Below are positions 27,014-35,508 of a stretch of 64,000 nucleotides of DNA, piece by piece. Below the pieces are notes generated by a model. It did no database searches. It saw only the letters and a program-made list of their open reading frames with translations, and was not told the DNA's origin. The stretch is from Brumimicrobium glaciale (GTDB lineage: Bacteria; Bacteroidota; Bacteroidia; Flavobacteriales_D; Crocinitomicaceae): contig NZ_SETE01000002.1 in NCBI RefSeq assembly GCF_004152935.1, positions 434,001-498,000 of the forward strand. Reading direction: 5' to 3'. Numbering within the stretch: the first letter of the stretch is position 1; each line of letters starts with the position of its first letter. The translations under genes were made by a program, and so were the position numbers.

Positions 27014-28264
27014 TTATTTATGCTGCTCCCAAATTTGAACCAACTCTCCCATCGTCTGAACAGCCTTCTGCATATCTTGAACACTCACGTATTCATGCTT
27101 AGAATGTATTGCCATTTCACCTGTAAACAAGTTTGGACAAGGTAATCCCATGAAAGATAAACGTGAACCATCTGTTCCACCACGAATAATAACTGGACGA
27201 GGCGTGATATCCGCTTTTTTCATTGCTTCGATTGCATAATCAGTAACAAAAGGAACAGTTTTTAGAATTTCCTTCATGTTTCTGTATTGCTCTGTTATTT
27301 CAAACTCCATGCTCGCACCAGGATATTCGGTAACAACTTTCTCAGCTATTTCTTTCAAACGAGCTTCATATTCAGCTAATTTACTTGTTTCGTGATCACG
27401 AATGATAAATCCGATTGTAGCCTTCTCTTGAATTCCATCAAATGCTGTTGGATGAACAAATCCTTCTCTACCTTCCGTAGTTTCTGGTGACCAGCTGTCA
27501 TTTGGAAGTGCAGCAAGTATTTTACCTCCGATTTTTAAAGCATTAACAATTTTCCCTTTCGCATAACCTGGGTGAGCGCTTACACCATGAACTGTGATTT
27601 TAACTGCATCTGCAGAAAAGCTTTCGTCTTCAATAGAACCTAAAACTCCTCCATCTAAAGTGTAACCGTAGTCAGCATTCAGCTTCTCCATATCTAAATG
27701 ATCAACTCCTCTACCAACCTCTTCGTCTGGTGTGAATAGAATACGAATATCTCCGTGCTTAATCCCAGGATTTCCCATCAAATATTCCACGAAATCCATG
27801 ATACATGCAACACCTGCTTTATCATCTGCTCCAAGCAAAGTCAAACCACTTGCAGTAATCAAATCATCTCCAATCTTTTCCTTTAGGTAAGGATGCTTTT
27901 CTGTTGTGATAACCTGAGCGTTATCGTCTGGAAGTGTAATTGGATTCCCGTCGTAGTTTCTATGTAGAATTGGCTTAACATTTTTCCCTGTCACGTCTGG
28001 CGCAGTGTCCATGTGTGCACAAAAACATACTGTTGGAACATCATTCGAAGTATTTCCTTTTACCGTTCCAAATACATAACCCCATTCATCCATTTCAGCA
28101 TCTTTTACACCTAAATCAAGTAATTCTTGAAGTAAGAGTCTACCTAAATCTTTTTGTATCTCTGTAGATGGAAATGAAGTTGAATTTGGATCTGCTGTTG
28201 TATCGATTTGTACATAACGCATCAAACGCTCTGCTACCTTGTGATTATAATCTTTTATTGCCAT
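27014..28264 (-). CDS. pepT: peptidase T (tripeptidase)
   Basis: A 416-aa cytoplasmic M20B zinc aminopeptidase that releases the N-terminal residue of tripeptides. Motifs: FCAHMDTAPDV (zinc His, Asp), TLLGADDKAGVA (bridging Asp), FTPDEEVGRGVDH (catalytic Glu pair), YTLDGGVLGSIEDESFSAD and the late IHSKHEYVS histidine. Length and order match PepT throughout. It is monocistronic with a strong terminator. Confidence 0.97.
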   Translation of the reverse strand: MAIKDYNHKVAERLMRYVQIDTTADPNSTSFPSTEIQKDLGRLLLQELLDLGVKDAEMDEWGYVFGTVKGNTSNDVPTVCFCAHMDTAPDVTGKNVKPILHRNYDGNPITLPDDNAQVITTEKHPYLKEKIGDDLITASGLTLLGADDKAGVACIMDFVEYLMGNPGIKHGDIRILFTPDEEVGRGVDHLDMEKLNADYGYTLDGGVLGSIEDESFSADAVKITVHGVSAHPGYAKGKIVNALKIGGKILAALPNDSWSPETTEGREGFVHPTAFDGIQEKATIGFIIRDHETSKLAEYEARLKEIAEKVVTEYPGASMEFEITEQYRNMKEILKTVPFVTDYAIEAMKKADITPRPVIIRGGTDGSRLSFMGLPCPNLFTGEMAIHSKHEYVSVQDMQKAVQTMGELVQIWEQHK

Positions 28265-28412
28265 AATTTTTGATCTTTTATTGAATTGCTAAGTTAACGA
28301 AAAATCAGGAATCTTGAAGCAATTTAAGCAAGGAGAATTCAACACATAAACCAAGGCTGTTCGCTAATTAAGAATCATGAAAAGGAGTCTTAAATTTCAG
28401 AAAGGAAAAAAT

Positions 28413-28766
28413 TTAACCGAAGTTCCAACGGGCTCCGTGTATGAGAATATCAATAAAAAAGTATAACAAAATAAAGGTCAGCCCAAATAACGGAGCAATC
28501 AAACTTCCTTTGATCCATAAACGAATCTTTTCGTCTTTTGAAGAATTTTGATTTAATAAATGAACTATAACAGCGTTAGTGGTTAAACAAACTGAAAAAA
28601 CCACCAGATAAAATAATGCGCCGTAGCTATAATCATCTACCCGTAAAGCCTCAATTAATGCTACCCAGTTGTACAACTTATAAAATACAAGTGGACTGAT
28701 TACAGCGCACAATAAAATAGTTATTCGTCTCCTGAATTTAAAGCTCTCTGCAATGCGTATCTTCAT
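28413..28766 (-). CDS. small membrane protein, unknown function
   Basis: A 117-aa protein with three likely membrane segments (about 17-33, 46-68, 86-108) and a basic N-terminus (MKIRIAESFKFRRR). No family is recognised. It stands between pepT and the divergent toxin-antitoxin pair and shares no operon with either. Confidence 0.6.
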   Translation of the reverse strand: MKIRIAESFKFRRRITILLCAVISPLVFYKLYNWVALIEALRVDDYSYGALFYLVVFSVCLTTNAVIVHLLNQNSSKDEKIRLWIKGSLIAPLFGLTFILLYFFIDILIHGARWNFG

Positions 28767-28815
28767 TCTTCAAAGGTAATTAAATATAAATTATGTCAAA
28801 AAAAAGTACAATTAC

Positions 28816-28846
28816 TTGTAAGTCAAAGTAAATATACTTAATTTCG
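28816..28846 (+). promoter_or_regulatory. promoter of the Xre/RES operon
   Basis: TTG at 28816-28818, 20-nt spacer, TAATTTCG at 28839-28846 (one mismatch to TAnnTTTG), 15 nt before the antitoxin start. Confidence 0.5.
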
Positions 28847-28861
28847 TGTAAAGCAATAATT

Positions 28862-29287
28862 ATGAGCACAAAAGAACATCCATATAAGATTGAAGAAGCA
28901 CCCGCTACAGTATCTGATGTAGAAATGGTTTACTACGTCAATTCAGTCAACATAGCAAGTAGAGAGTTTAAATTCTTCAAAAAATTAGCTCGAAAAACTG
29001 ATAAAATAATTTCTGAATGGTTCAATATCAGTGAAAAAACGTTTCAAAACTACAAAAATTTAAAAACAGAAATCTCCATGCCATTCAAAGAGAAGTTTTT
29101 ACTTTTAGTATCACTTTATAAAAAAGGCGAGTTGGTTTTTGGTTCAAAAGAAGCTTTTAATCATTGGTTAGAAACTCCAAATTTTCAATTCAACAACACG
29201 CCTCCAGTGGAGTTTTTTAAAAGTATTTCAGGTATAAGGTACATCGAAGATCGTTTAACAGGAATAGAATACGGTGATAACGCCTAA
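28862..29287 (+). CDS. Xre/MbcA/ParS-type antitoxin
   Basis: A 141-aa antitoxin of a RES-Xre type II system. The N-terminal part (about 30-80) fits an Xre-like helix-turn-helix (WFNISEKTFQNYKNLKTEIS), and the C-terminal half is the MbcA/ParS/Xre toxin-binding domain with SKEAFNHWLETPNFQFNNTP, FFKSISGIRYIEDRLTGIEYG. It neutralises the toxin encoded 2 nt downstream and probably represses its own promoter. Confidence 0.9.
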   Translation: MSTKEHPYKIEEAPATVSDVEMVYYVNSVNIASREFKFFKKLARKTDKIISEWFNISEKTFQNYKNLKTEISMPFKEKFLLLVSLYKKGELVFGSKEAFNHWLETPNFQFNNTPPVEFFKSISGIRYIEDRLTGIEYGDNA

Positions 29288-29289
29288 AT

Positions 29290-29745
29290 ATGGAAGTATT
29301 TAGAATTTCGCATACAAAACATTCAAAAGAATTATCGAGTTCTGGTTCTGCAAATCGATGGAATAGAAAAAATGAATTTGTCATTTATACAGGCTCCTCA
29401 AGGTCTTTGTCTACCCTCGAATTAGTCGTTCATCGAAGCTCCATAAGTCCATTCCCAAACTACGAGGTTATGATTATTTCTATAGCGGATGAAGAAGAAT
29501 TGGTTGAACAAGTTTCAATTACGAACTTACCAAAAGACTGGCGAAAATTCCAAATGTACCCTAGACTGCAAGAAATTGGATCTGAATGGTACAAAAGTAA
29601 ACGTACGTTAATTCTCAAAGTTCCTTCTGCTATAATCACCCAAGAATATAATTACATCATCAATACACAACATCCTTTATTTATAGAAAAAGTGAAATTG
29701 GTTAGAAATGAAGATTACTTTTTTGATGGGAGGTTGTTTTCTTAA
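29290..29745 (+). CDS. RES-domain toxin
   Basis: A 151-aa RES toxin; members degrade or phosphorolyse NAD+, or ADP-ribosylate targets, and stop growth. Signature residues are in place: the Arg in FRISHTKHSKELSSSGSA / RW pair, Glu in TLELVVH, and the Ser in LKVPSAII, followed by NTQHPLF. It follows the antitoxin by 2 nt in the usual antitoxin-first order. All three RES residues are intact, so it is likely active. Confidence 0.9.
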   Translation: MEVFRISHTKHSKELSSSGSANRWNRKNEFVIYTGSSRSLSTLELVVHRSSISPFPNYEVMIISIADEEELVEQVSITNLPKDWRKFQMYPRLQEIGSEWYKSKRTLILKVPSAIITQEYNYIINTQHPLFIEKVKLVRNEDYFFDGRLFS

Positions 29746-29803
29746 ACCTTTTATTTTTCATGCTTAAACAGCACCCTATCGGAGATGAAATCACACCTGC
29801 TAG

Positions 29804-30244
29804 TTATCCTTTTTTAGAATAATGCTTTTGAATCAGATAATCCACTGATAACTTATCCCATTTTCTCGGTAAGAAAAGCAACGCCACTAACAAGATTGTA
29901 CGGTTCATTACATGAGACAAATCCCAAATTGGTTCAGCTAAACCATGACCAAATGTTACGATAATCAAAACTGAGCCAAGAGCATATAACGCAATGTTCG
30001 CTCTCAGGCCTACGACCAATAGAAATCCACCAATCAACTCCACATACGAAGTATAATAAGCTGTTATATGAATAACATAGTCCGGAAGAATATCTTTAAA
30101 CGTATCACCGAAGAAGTCAGCATTAATGACATTCTCCATTCCCCAAGTAAAAACCTTTCCAAATCCTTGCATTAGAAAGATCAAACCTAAAAGCATACGA
30201 ATAATAAAAACACCTACTACTTTATTTACATCAATCATTTTCAT
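29804..30244 (-). CDS. DoxX-family membrane protein
   Basis: A 146-aa protein with four membrane segments and the DoxX start (FIIRMLLGLIFLMQGFGKVF), then YVELIGGFLLVVGLRANIALYALG. DoxX proteins are found with oxidative-stress or quinone-linked functions, but their reaction is often unclear. No partner gene is next to it. The first two methionines are both possible starts. Confidence 0.8.
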   Translation of the reverse strand: MKMIDVNKVVGVFIIRMLLGLIFLMQGFGKVFTWGMENVINADFFGDTFKDILPDYVIHITAYYTSYVELIGGFLLVVGLRANIALYALGSVLIIVTFGHGLAEPIWDLSHVMNRTILLVALLFLPRKWDKLSVDYLIQKHYSKKG

Positions 30245-30370
30245 GGATTTTTACTAAAGATTAAAATATTTATTCTTCACTAATCATTTCAACAAAGGCG
30301 GGCTAAGCATGAGATTATAAGAATTGAGGCGCAATCTCTTGCTTTTTTGATGGCAGGTTGTTTTGAATAA

Positions 30371-30483
30371 ATTCCCGTGGGGGGTATTTCCGTGGGGAGG
30401 TTATTTACGTGGGGCTTTTTATTTCCGTGGGGGTTTTTATTTCCGTGGAGGCGCAATGCATTGCGCCTCTACGGAAATAAAAA
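30371..30483. repeat. TTTCCGTGGGG direct repeats and 50-bp palindrome after pheT
   Basis: About five imperfect copies of ATTTCCGTGGGG (spacing about 16-20 bp, 30371-30448) lead into a 50-bp near-perfect palindrome (30434-30483) whose 22-bp core GAGGCGCAATGCATTGCGCC(TC) is exact (30448-30469). Arm and centre architecture resembles the RAYT-linked palindromes at 961-990 and 1776-1811 (GRGGCG arms around an ATGCAT/TTGCAA centre). It touches the pheT stop codon at 30484. Confidence 0.8.
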
Positions 30484-32922
30484 TTATGATCTTAATTCCG
30501 CTTTTAACTGTCCTTCTAATTGCATACGGATATTTTCCATAACCTTATCAATCTGATCATCTTTCAATGTTTTCTCTTCATCTTGGAAATAGAAACTAAC
30601 AGCATAAGACTTCTTACCTTCTGGTAATTTATCTCCTTCATACACATCAAAAAGATTTACTTCTTTCAATAATTTTCTATCCGTTTTGCGTGCCACTTCT
30701 TCAATTTCTTGGAAAGTAACAGCCTTATCTAACAGCAGAGAAAAGTCACGACGCATTGCAAAAGTCTTTGGTAAAGGTTTGAACAAAACTTTGTTTCTAT
30801 TGCCTAAACTAAGAATCATATCCCAATCTAAATCAGCGATATAAACCCTTTGTTTTAAACCTAAGCTTTTATTCATTTTTGTACTTGTCCAACCAATTTC
30901 TCCAATCTTATCTTTCTGAACATACAATTGCATTCCGTCTTCAAGGATTGATTTCTTTAAACCTTTCATTGATGCCATTCCATCCAACCCAAGTCGATCT
31001 AAAATCGCAGTAACAATTCCCTTTAGCGTAAAGAATGAAACCTCTTCTTGGTTTGAATTCCATTGTTCTGGATCTTTCACACCCGTTAAGAAAATCGATA
31101 AACGTTTGTTCTCATGAAATTCTCCGTTAAACTTTTGGTAAATCTTACCAAATTCAAATAATCCTAAATCAGAGTTTTGACGGTTTTTATTGTGAGCTAC
31201 AGTTGATAATCCTTGAAAAATCAATGATTGACGCATCACATCTAAATCTAAACTCAATGGATTAAGCATCTTCACTGAATTGTCATTCGAGAAGGCTTCT
31301 CCTCCATGATCATCTATTAAATTACTTGATGTCAAGGAATTATTCATCATCTCGAAATAACCTTGAGACACCAATAAATCAGCAATTGTATTCAGTTTCA
31401 TCTCTTCACTTCTCAAGTTTTGATCTGAAAGACTGATGTTCCATTTCTGTGGAAGTTCAATATTATTAAATCCATAAATCCTCAACACTTCCTCGATAAC
31501 GTCAGCCTCACGGGTAACATCAACACGGTAAGTTGGGATTTTCAATTTAACTTGATCTCCATTATTTTGTAAAATCTGAATATCTAATGCATTTAAAATC
31601 TCACCCACTTTCTCCACATCAATATCATTCCCAATCAATTGATTACATCTTGAATAACTAAACATTACTTCGTTTGGTTCAACACGTTTTGGATAAAATG
31701 GAATTGGTTCATGAGAAATATTTCCTTCGGCAAGCTTTGCAATCAATGTCGCCGCTCTTTTCATTGCGAATGGAATCATACAGATATCCACACCTCTTTC
31801 ATAACGGAAAGACGCATCTGTATTCATTCCATGACGTTTTGCAGTCTTACGAACGCTTATTGGATTGAAATAAGCCGCTTCAAGGAAAATTGAAGATGTT
31901 TCATTATTCACACCTGAGTTAGCACCACCAAAAACACCTGCAATAGCAAGATTCTTTATTCCATTGGTAATCATCAAGTCTTGGTCTGACATTGTGCGCT
32001 CAACGTTATCTAAAGTCATGAATTTCTCACCTTCTTCAGCGTGCTTCACAACGATCTTCTCACCTACTTTGCTTAAATCGAATGCATGTAAAGGCGTTCC
32101 CAATTCATGCATTACAAAGTTGGTAACATCAACAACGTTGTTGATTGGCGTTAATCCAATTGTCAACAAGTAATTCTTCAACCAATCTGGCGAAGGCTTT
32201 ACTTTCAAATTAGAGATAACGCAACCCATATATCGGGTACAATCATCTGGTGACTGAACTTCAATTTTCACTTTCTCACCACTCTCAAACACTTCGTAAG
32301 CGCTAATATCTGGTAAAAGTAAAGAGCTTTTTTCAACCTTATGAACTTTGTTATAAGCCACAATATCACGTGCTACACCCAAATGACCTAAAGCATCACT
32401 TCTATTTGGTGTTAATCCTATTTCAATTCTATAATCATCTGCTAAGTTAAAATAGTCAGCAGCTTTTTGTCCAATTTTAGCGTCCTCGGGCAATACCAAA
32501 ATTCCATCATGAGAAACGCCCATTCCTAATTCATCTTCAGCGCAAATCATACCGAATGATTCAACACCTCTAATTTTTGCCTTCTTGATTTTAAAAGGCT
32601 CATCAGGATTTGGGAATAAAGTAGTTCCAACAGTCGCTACTACAACTTTTTGTCCGGCAGCAACATTTGGTGCTCCACAAACGATTTGAACTTCTTCATC
32701 TTCCCCGATATTTACGCTCGTAACATTCAGACGGTCAGCGCCTTCATGAGGCACACAACTCGTCACCTGACCAATTACAACGCCTTCCAATCCACCTTTA
32801 ATGATCTCAACTTTTTCAAGACCTTCAACTTCAAGCCCAGTATCCGTAAGGATTTCACTCAAACGTTCAGGTGAATGCTCAGTTTTAACGTAATTTTTTA
32901 ACCAGTTATATGAAATCTTCAT
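30484..32922 (-). CDS. pheT: phenylalanine-tRNA ligase beta subunit
   Basis: The 812-aa beta chain of the alpha2-beta2 PheRS that charges tRNA-Phe. Regions: N-terminal B1 and the EMAP-like tRNA-binding domain (about 40-150, GQVTSCVPHEGADRLNVTSV), B3/B4 editing domain (about 205-400), B5 domain (about 405-475), a catalytic-like core and the FDX-ACB domain at the C-terminus (about 720-812, FAMRRDFSLLLDKAVTFQEI). Full length for the family. pheS is not adjacent, which is common in Bacteroidota. Its own promoter lies just upstream. Confidence 0.97.
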   Translation of the reverse strand: MKISYNWLKNYVKTEHSPERLSEILTDTGLEVEGLEKVEIIKGGLEGVVIGQVTSCVPHEGADRLNVTSVNIGEDEEVQIVCGAPNVAAGQKVVVATVGTTLFPNPDEPFKIKKAKIRGVESFGMICAEDELGMGVSHDGILVLPEDAKIGQKAADYFNLADDYRIEIGLTPNRSDALGHLGVARDIVAYNKVHKVEKSSLLLPDISAYEVFESGEKVKIEVQSPDDCTRYMGCVISNLKVKPSPDWLKNYLLTIGLTPINNVVDVTNFVMHELGTPLHAFDLSKVGEKIVVKHAEEGEKFMTLDNVERTMSDQDLMITNGIKNLAIAGVFGGANSGVNNETSSIFLEAAYFNPISVRKTAKRHGMNTDASFRYERGVDICMIPFAMKRAATLIAKLAEGNISHEPIPFYPKRVEPNEVMFSYSRCNQLIGNDIDVEKVGEILNALDIQILQNNGDQVKLKIPTYRVDVTREADVIEEVLRIYGFNNIELPQKWNISLSDQNLRSEEMKLNTIADLLVSQGYFEMMNNSLTSSNLIDDHGGEAFSNDNSVKMLNPLSLDLDVMRQSLIFQGLSTVAHNKNRQNSDLGLFEFGKIYQKFNGEFHENKRLSIFLTGVKDPEQWNSNQEEVSFFTLKGIVTAILDRLGLDGMASMKGLKKSILEDGMQLYVQKDKIGEIGWTSTKMNKSLGLKQRVYIADLDWDMILSLGNRNKVLFKPLPKTFAMRRDFSLLLDKAVTFQEIEEVARKTDRKLLKEVNLFDVYEGDKLPEGKKSYAVSFYFQDEEKTLKDDQIDKVMENIRMQLEGQLKAELRS

Positions 32923-32952
32923 GCTTCTTTAATTTCGGTATTTTTCAATATG

Positions 32953-32986
32953 CAAAAATAGTCAAATTATTGTGGATAGAGGACAA
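32953..32986 (-). promoter_or_regulatory. promoter of pheT
   Basis: Minus-strand TTG (32986-32984), 23-nt spacer and an exact TATTTTTG (32960-32953), 30 nt before the ATG. Confidence 0.65.
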
Positions 32987-33045
32987 TGGATAATAGGTAA
33001 TTGACAATTATCAAATGTTAATTATCAATTATAAAATCTCATGTC

Positions 33046-33053
33046 TATATTTG
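33046..33053 (+). promoter_or_regulatory. -7 element before the RluA-like gene
   Basis: TATATTTG, an exact match to TAnnTTTG, followed by CATC, 32 nt upstream of the ATG. The -33 element is weak. Confidence 0.55.
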
Positions 33054-33085
33054 CATCAAATTTCAATTCCAAATAGCACAAGTCA

Positions 33086-34765
33086 ATGCAAAATCCTTCA
33101 AGATTTATTCCTTTTAAAACTGAATTACCCGCTATTTCATTGCCTGAGCAATTTACTTATCCGTTTTATTATACTCCGCATCCATTAGCCCTAACTGCTA
33201 CAGAAGAATTGCAATCATACATAGAAACGCATGACTGGAACCACAATTTTGGAATAGATGCGAATGCGGATGGACTAGAAATAGGGAAAATGTTTGGCGT
33301 TTTGGTTGTTGAGAATCCTCAAGGAGAATTGGGATATTTAGCAGCTTTCTCAGGGAAATTGGCGAATTCTAATCACCACAAATACTTCGTTCCTCCGGTT
33401 TTTGATATGTTGACAGAAGGAAGTTTCTTTTTGGAAGGCGAGTTAAAAATTAACGCAGTGAACGCTAGAATCGCTGAATTAGAAGGAAATGAAGAATTTA
33501 TAAAGCTTAATCTAGAATTCAAAATTCTTCAGAAATTATTAATTGAAGAAGAAGAAGCACTGCGTGAAAAAATGCGGAATGCAAAAGCCAATCGAAAGCA
33601 ACAGCGTCAAGAAAACGAAGGGAAAATGAATTCTGCTGACTTTGAAACGTTGATGAATTCTTTAGCGGATGAAAGTATAAAATACAAAACTGGTTTAGCA
33701 CAATTTAAACGCAATCAGAAGGAACAACTTACTGATATTCAAGCTAAGTTGAGTCCTTTTACAGATGAGTTAGAATTACTACTTCAAAAACGCAAGACAG
33801 ATTCAGCACGATTACAGCAAAAGCTATTTACTTCTTACAAATTCCTCAATAAAGATGGTAAAGAAGAGGCATTACTAGATATATTTAAAGATACTGCATT
33901 CAGGAAGCCTCCTGCTGGTGCTGGTGAATGTGCTGCTCCAAAACTATTGCATTATGCTTTTAAGAATGATTTAAAGCCTGTTGTGATGGCTGAATTTTGG
34001 TGGGGAGCACCTCCGGGAACAGAAATTCGTAAACACAAACAATTTTATCCTGCTTGTTTGGGGAAATGCAAACCAATTCTCTCTCACATGCTGCAAGGAA
34101 TGGACGTTGAGGTGAATCCTTTATTGGCTAATCCGGGAATTGACAAAGTTATAAAGACAGTTTATGAAGATGATGCAATTTTAGTCATCAATAAACCACA
34201 TGATTTACTTTCTGTTCCAGGAAAAGAAATTTATGACTCTGTTTATGCTCGAATTAAAAAGCAATACCCTGATGCCGAAGGTCCACTTTTGATTCACAGA
34301 TTAGATATGTCGACTTCTGGATTATTGATTATCGCTAAAGATTTGAAATCACATAATTTTCTGCAGCAGCAATTTATCAAACGTAAAGTTAAAAAGACCT
34401 ACACTGCCCTATTAGAAGGTTATTTAAAAGAAACTGAAGGAATTATTGATTTGCCTTTACAGCAAGATATTCTAGACAGACCGCGTCAGAAAGTAGATTT
34501 TAAAACTGGGAAATCGGCCAGAACAGAATGGAAAGTTCTAGAACGCAAGAAAGGAATGACCAGAATTGAATTAACTCCTATTACTGGAAGAACACATCAA
34601 TTGCGCGTTCATTGTGCGCATGTCAAAGGATTAAACGCACCGATCAAAGGAGATGATTTGTATGGAAAAGTGAAAGATAGACTTTATTTACATGCAACAA
34701 CGCTAGGTATTAAACATCCAATTACAAAGGAAGATATGTTTTTTGAAGCGCAACCAGAATTTTGA
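33086..34765 (+). CDS. RluA-family pseudouridine synthase with long coiled-coil N-terminal half
   Basis: A 559-aa RNA-modifying enzyme. The C-terminal about 220 residues are the RluA catalytic domain: YEDDAILVINKPHDLLSVPG, catalytic Asp in HRLDMSTSGLLI, KKTYTALLEG and GRTHQLRVHCAH. The first about 330 residues are unlike E. coli RluA: a domain sensing FGVLVVENPQGELGYLAAFS and a coiled coil (about 130-255, rich in Glu/Lys/Gln), then a Cys-containing PAGAGECAAPKLLHYA segment. This architecture is known from Bacteroidota and some gammaproteobacteria. Target RNA unknown. Confidence 0.9.
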   Translation: MQNPSRFIPFKTELPAISLPEQFTYPFYYTPHPLALTATEELQSYIETHDWNHNFGIDANADGLEIGKMFGVLVVENPQGELGYLAAFSGKLANSNHHKYFVPPVFDMLTEGSFFLEGELKINAVNARIAELEGNEEFIKLNLEFKILQKLLIEEEEALREKMRNAKANRKQQRQENEGKMNSADFETLMNSLADESIKYKTGLAQFKRNQKEQLTDIQAKLSPFTDELELLLQKRKTDSARLQQKLFTSYKFLNKDGKEEALLDIFKDTAFRKPPAGAGECAAPKLLHYAFKNDLKPVVMAEFWWGAPPGTEIRKHKQFYPACLGKCKPILSHMLQGMDVEVNPLLANPGIDKVIKTVYEDDAILVINKPHDLLSVPGKEIYDSVYARIKKQYPDAEGPLLIHRLDMSTSGLLIIAKDLKSHNFLQQQFIKRKVKKTYTALLEGYLKETEGIIDLPLQQDILDRPRQKVDFKTGKSARTEWKVLERKKGMTRIELTPITGRTHQLRVHCAHVKGLNAPIKGDDLYGKVKDRLYLHATTLGIKHPITKEDMFFEAQPEF

Positions 34766-34800
34766 TAATTGATAATTCACAATTGATAATTGATAATTGT

Positions 34801-35175
34801 GGTTCTACCACTATTTTAATGGGAACTCATACAATATGGATTCTAAAATATTTATCAATAATTATTCATTCCTTAAATAACTAGCTCCAGAGGAGCGACA
34901 TATTAATAGCCAAGTACACTAGTGTACTTGGTTATCAATAAACAAAAAACAAACCCACCGAAATCGGTATAATTGCATGCAATTATACCGATTTCGGTGG
35001 GTTTGTATAGAGATGGATTTCATTCATATCTATTAATATGTCGTTCCTCTGGAACTGAAAATATTAAACCCATGTATTGCAGTTATTTGAACTCAAAAAT
35101 GGAAACATCTATATAAAACTAGTTTTGATAAAATGGAAAGGTTAATGGTTTAACCATTAAAATCAGGGTAGAACC
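34801..35175. repeat. 375-bp MITE-like element, copy 2, with nested palindromes
   Basis: Ends are inverted repeats matching at 19 of 23 positions: GGTTCTACCACTATTTTAAT at 34801 and the complement of GGTTCTACCCTGATTTTAAT ending at 35175. Inside, 22-bp arms CCAGAGGAGCGACATATTAA(TA) (34887-34908) pair with 35031-35052 at 21 positions; a 22-bp perfect palindrome lies at 34910-34931 and a 56-bp perfect palindrome at 34950-35005. Together with the ends this gives three levels of symmetry. The end sequences and the total length equal those of the element at 10202-10576, in opposite orientation, but the cores differ. The rest of 34766-35508 is AT-rich with no gene. Confidence 0.8.
34950..35005. repeat. 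56-bp perfect palindrome
   Basis: Left arm 34950-34977 (starting CAAACCCACCGAAATCGGTA) and right arm 34978-35005 are exact complements with no spacer. Such a long uninterrupted palindrome can extrude as a cruciform and is normally unstable on chromosomes. Confidence 0.95.
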
Positions 35176-35508
35176 TCTTTATTTAATTAAATCTGCCTTT
35201 AACACAAAAGAGATCCCCCTTTTTTTCACTCCAAACCCAATCTAGGAATGTCATTCTTTAATCAATATAAATCTTTGATTTTAGTGATTGAAGGATCTTG
35301 CTGGAGCGCGAAGCATAATGATTTAAATATATGCTCAAATTAATTCTATCGGCTATTCTCTAATTACATTATTATTAAAGTGTTAATTTAGATAGCTCTG
35401 GGGATAGTAAGAAGTAAAACCATCGCATCCATCGGAGTATTGAGATTGTTTATAAATTTCTAATCCATATTAGATGGGAAAGACTTTAATTTCTATTATT
35501 TTTGTATC

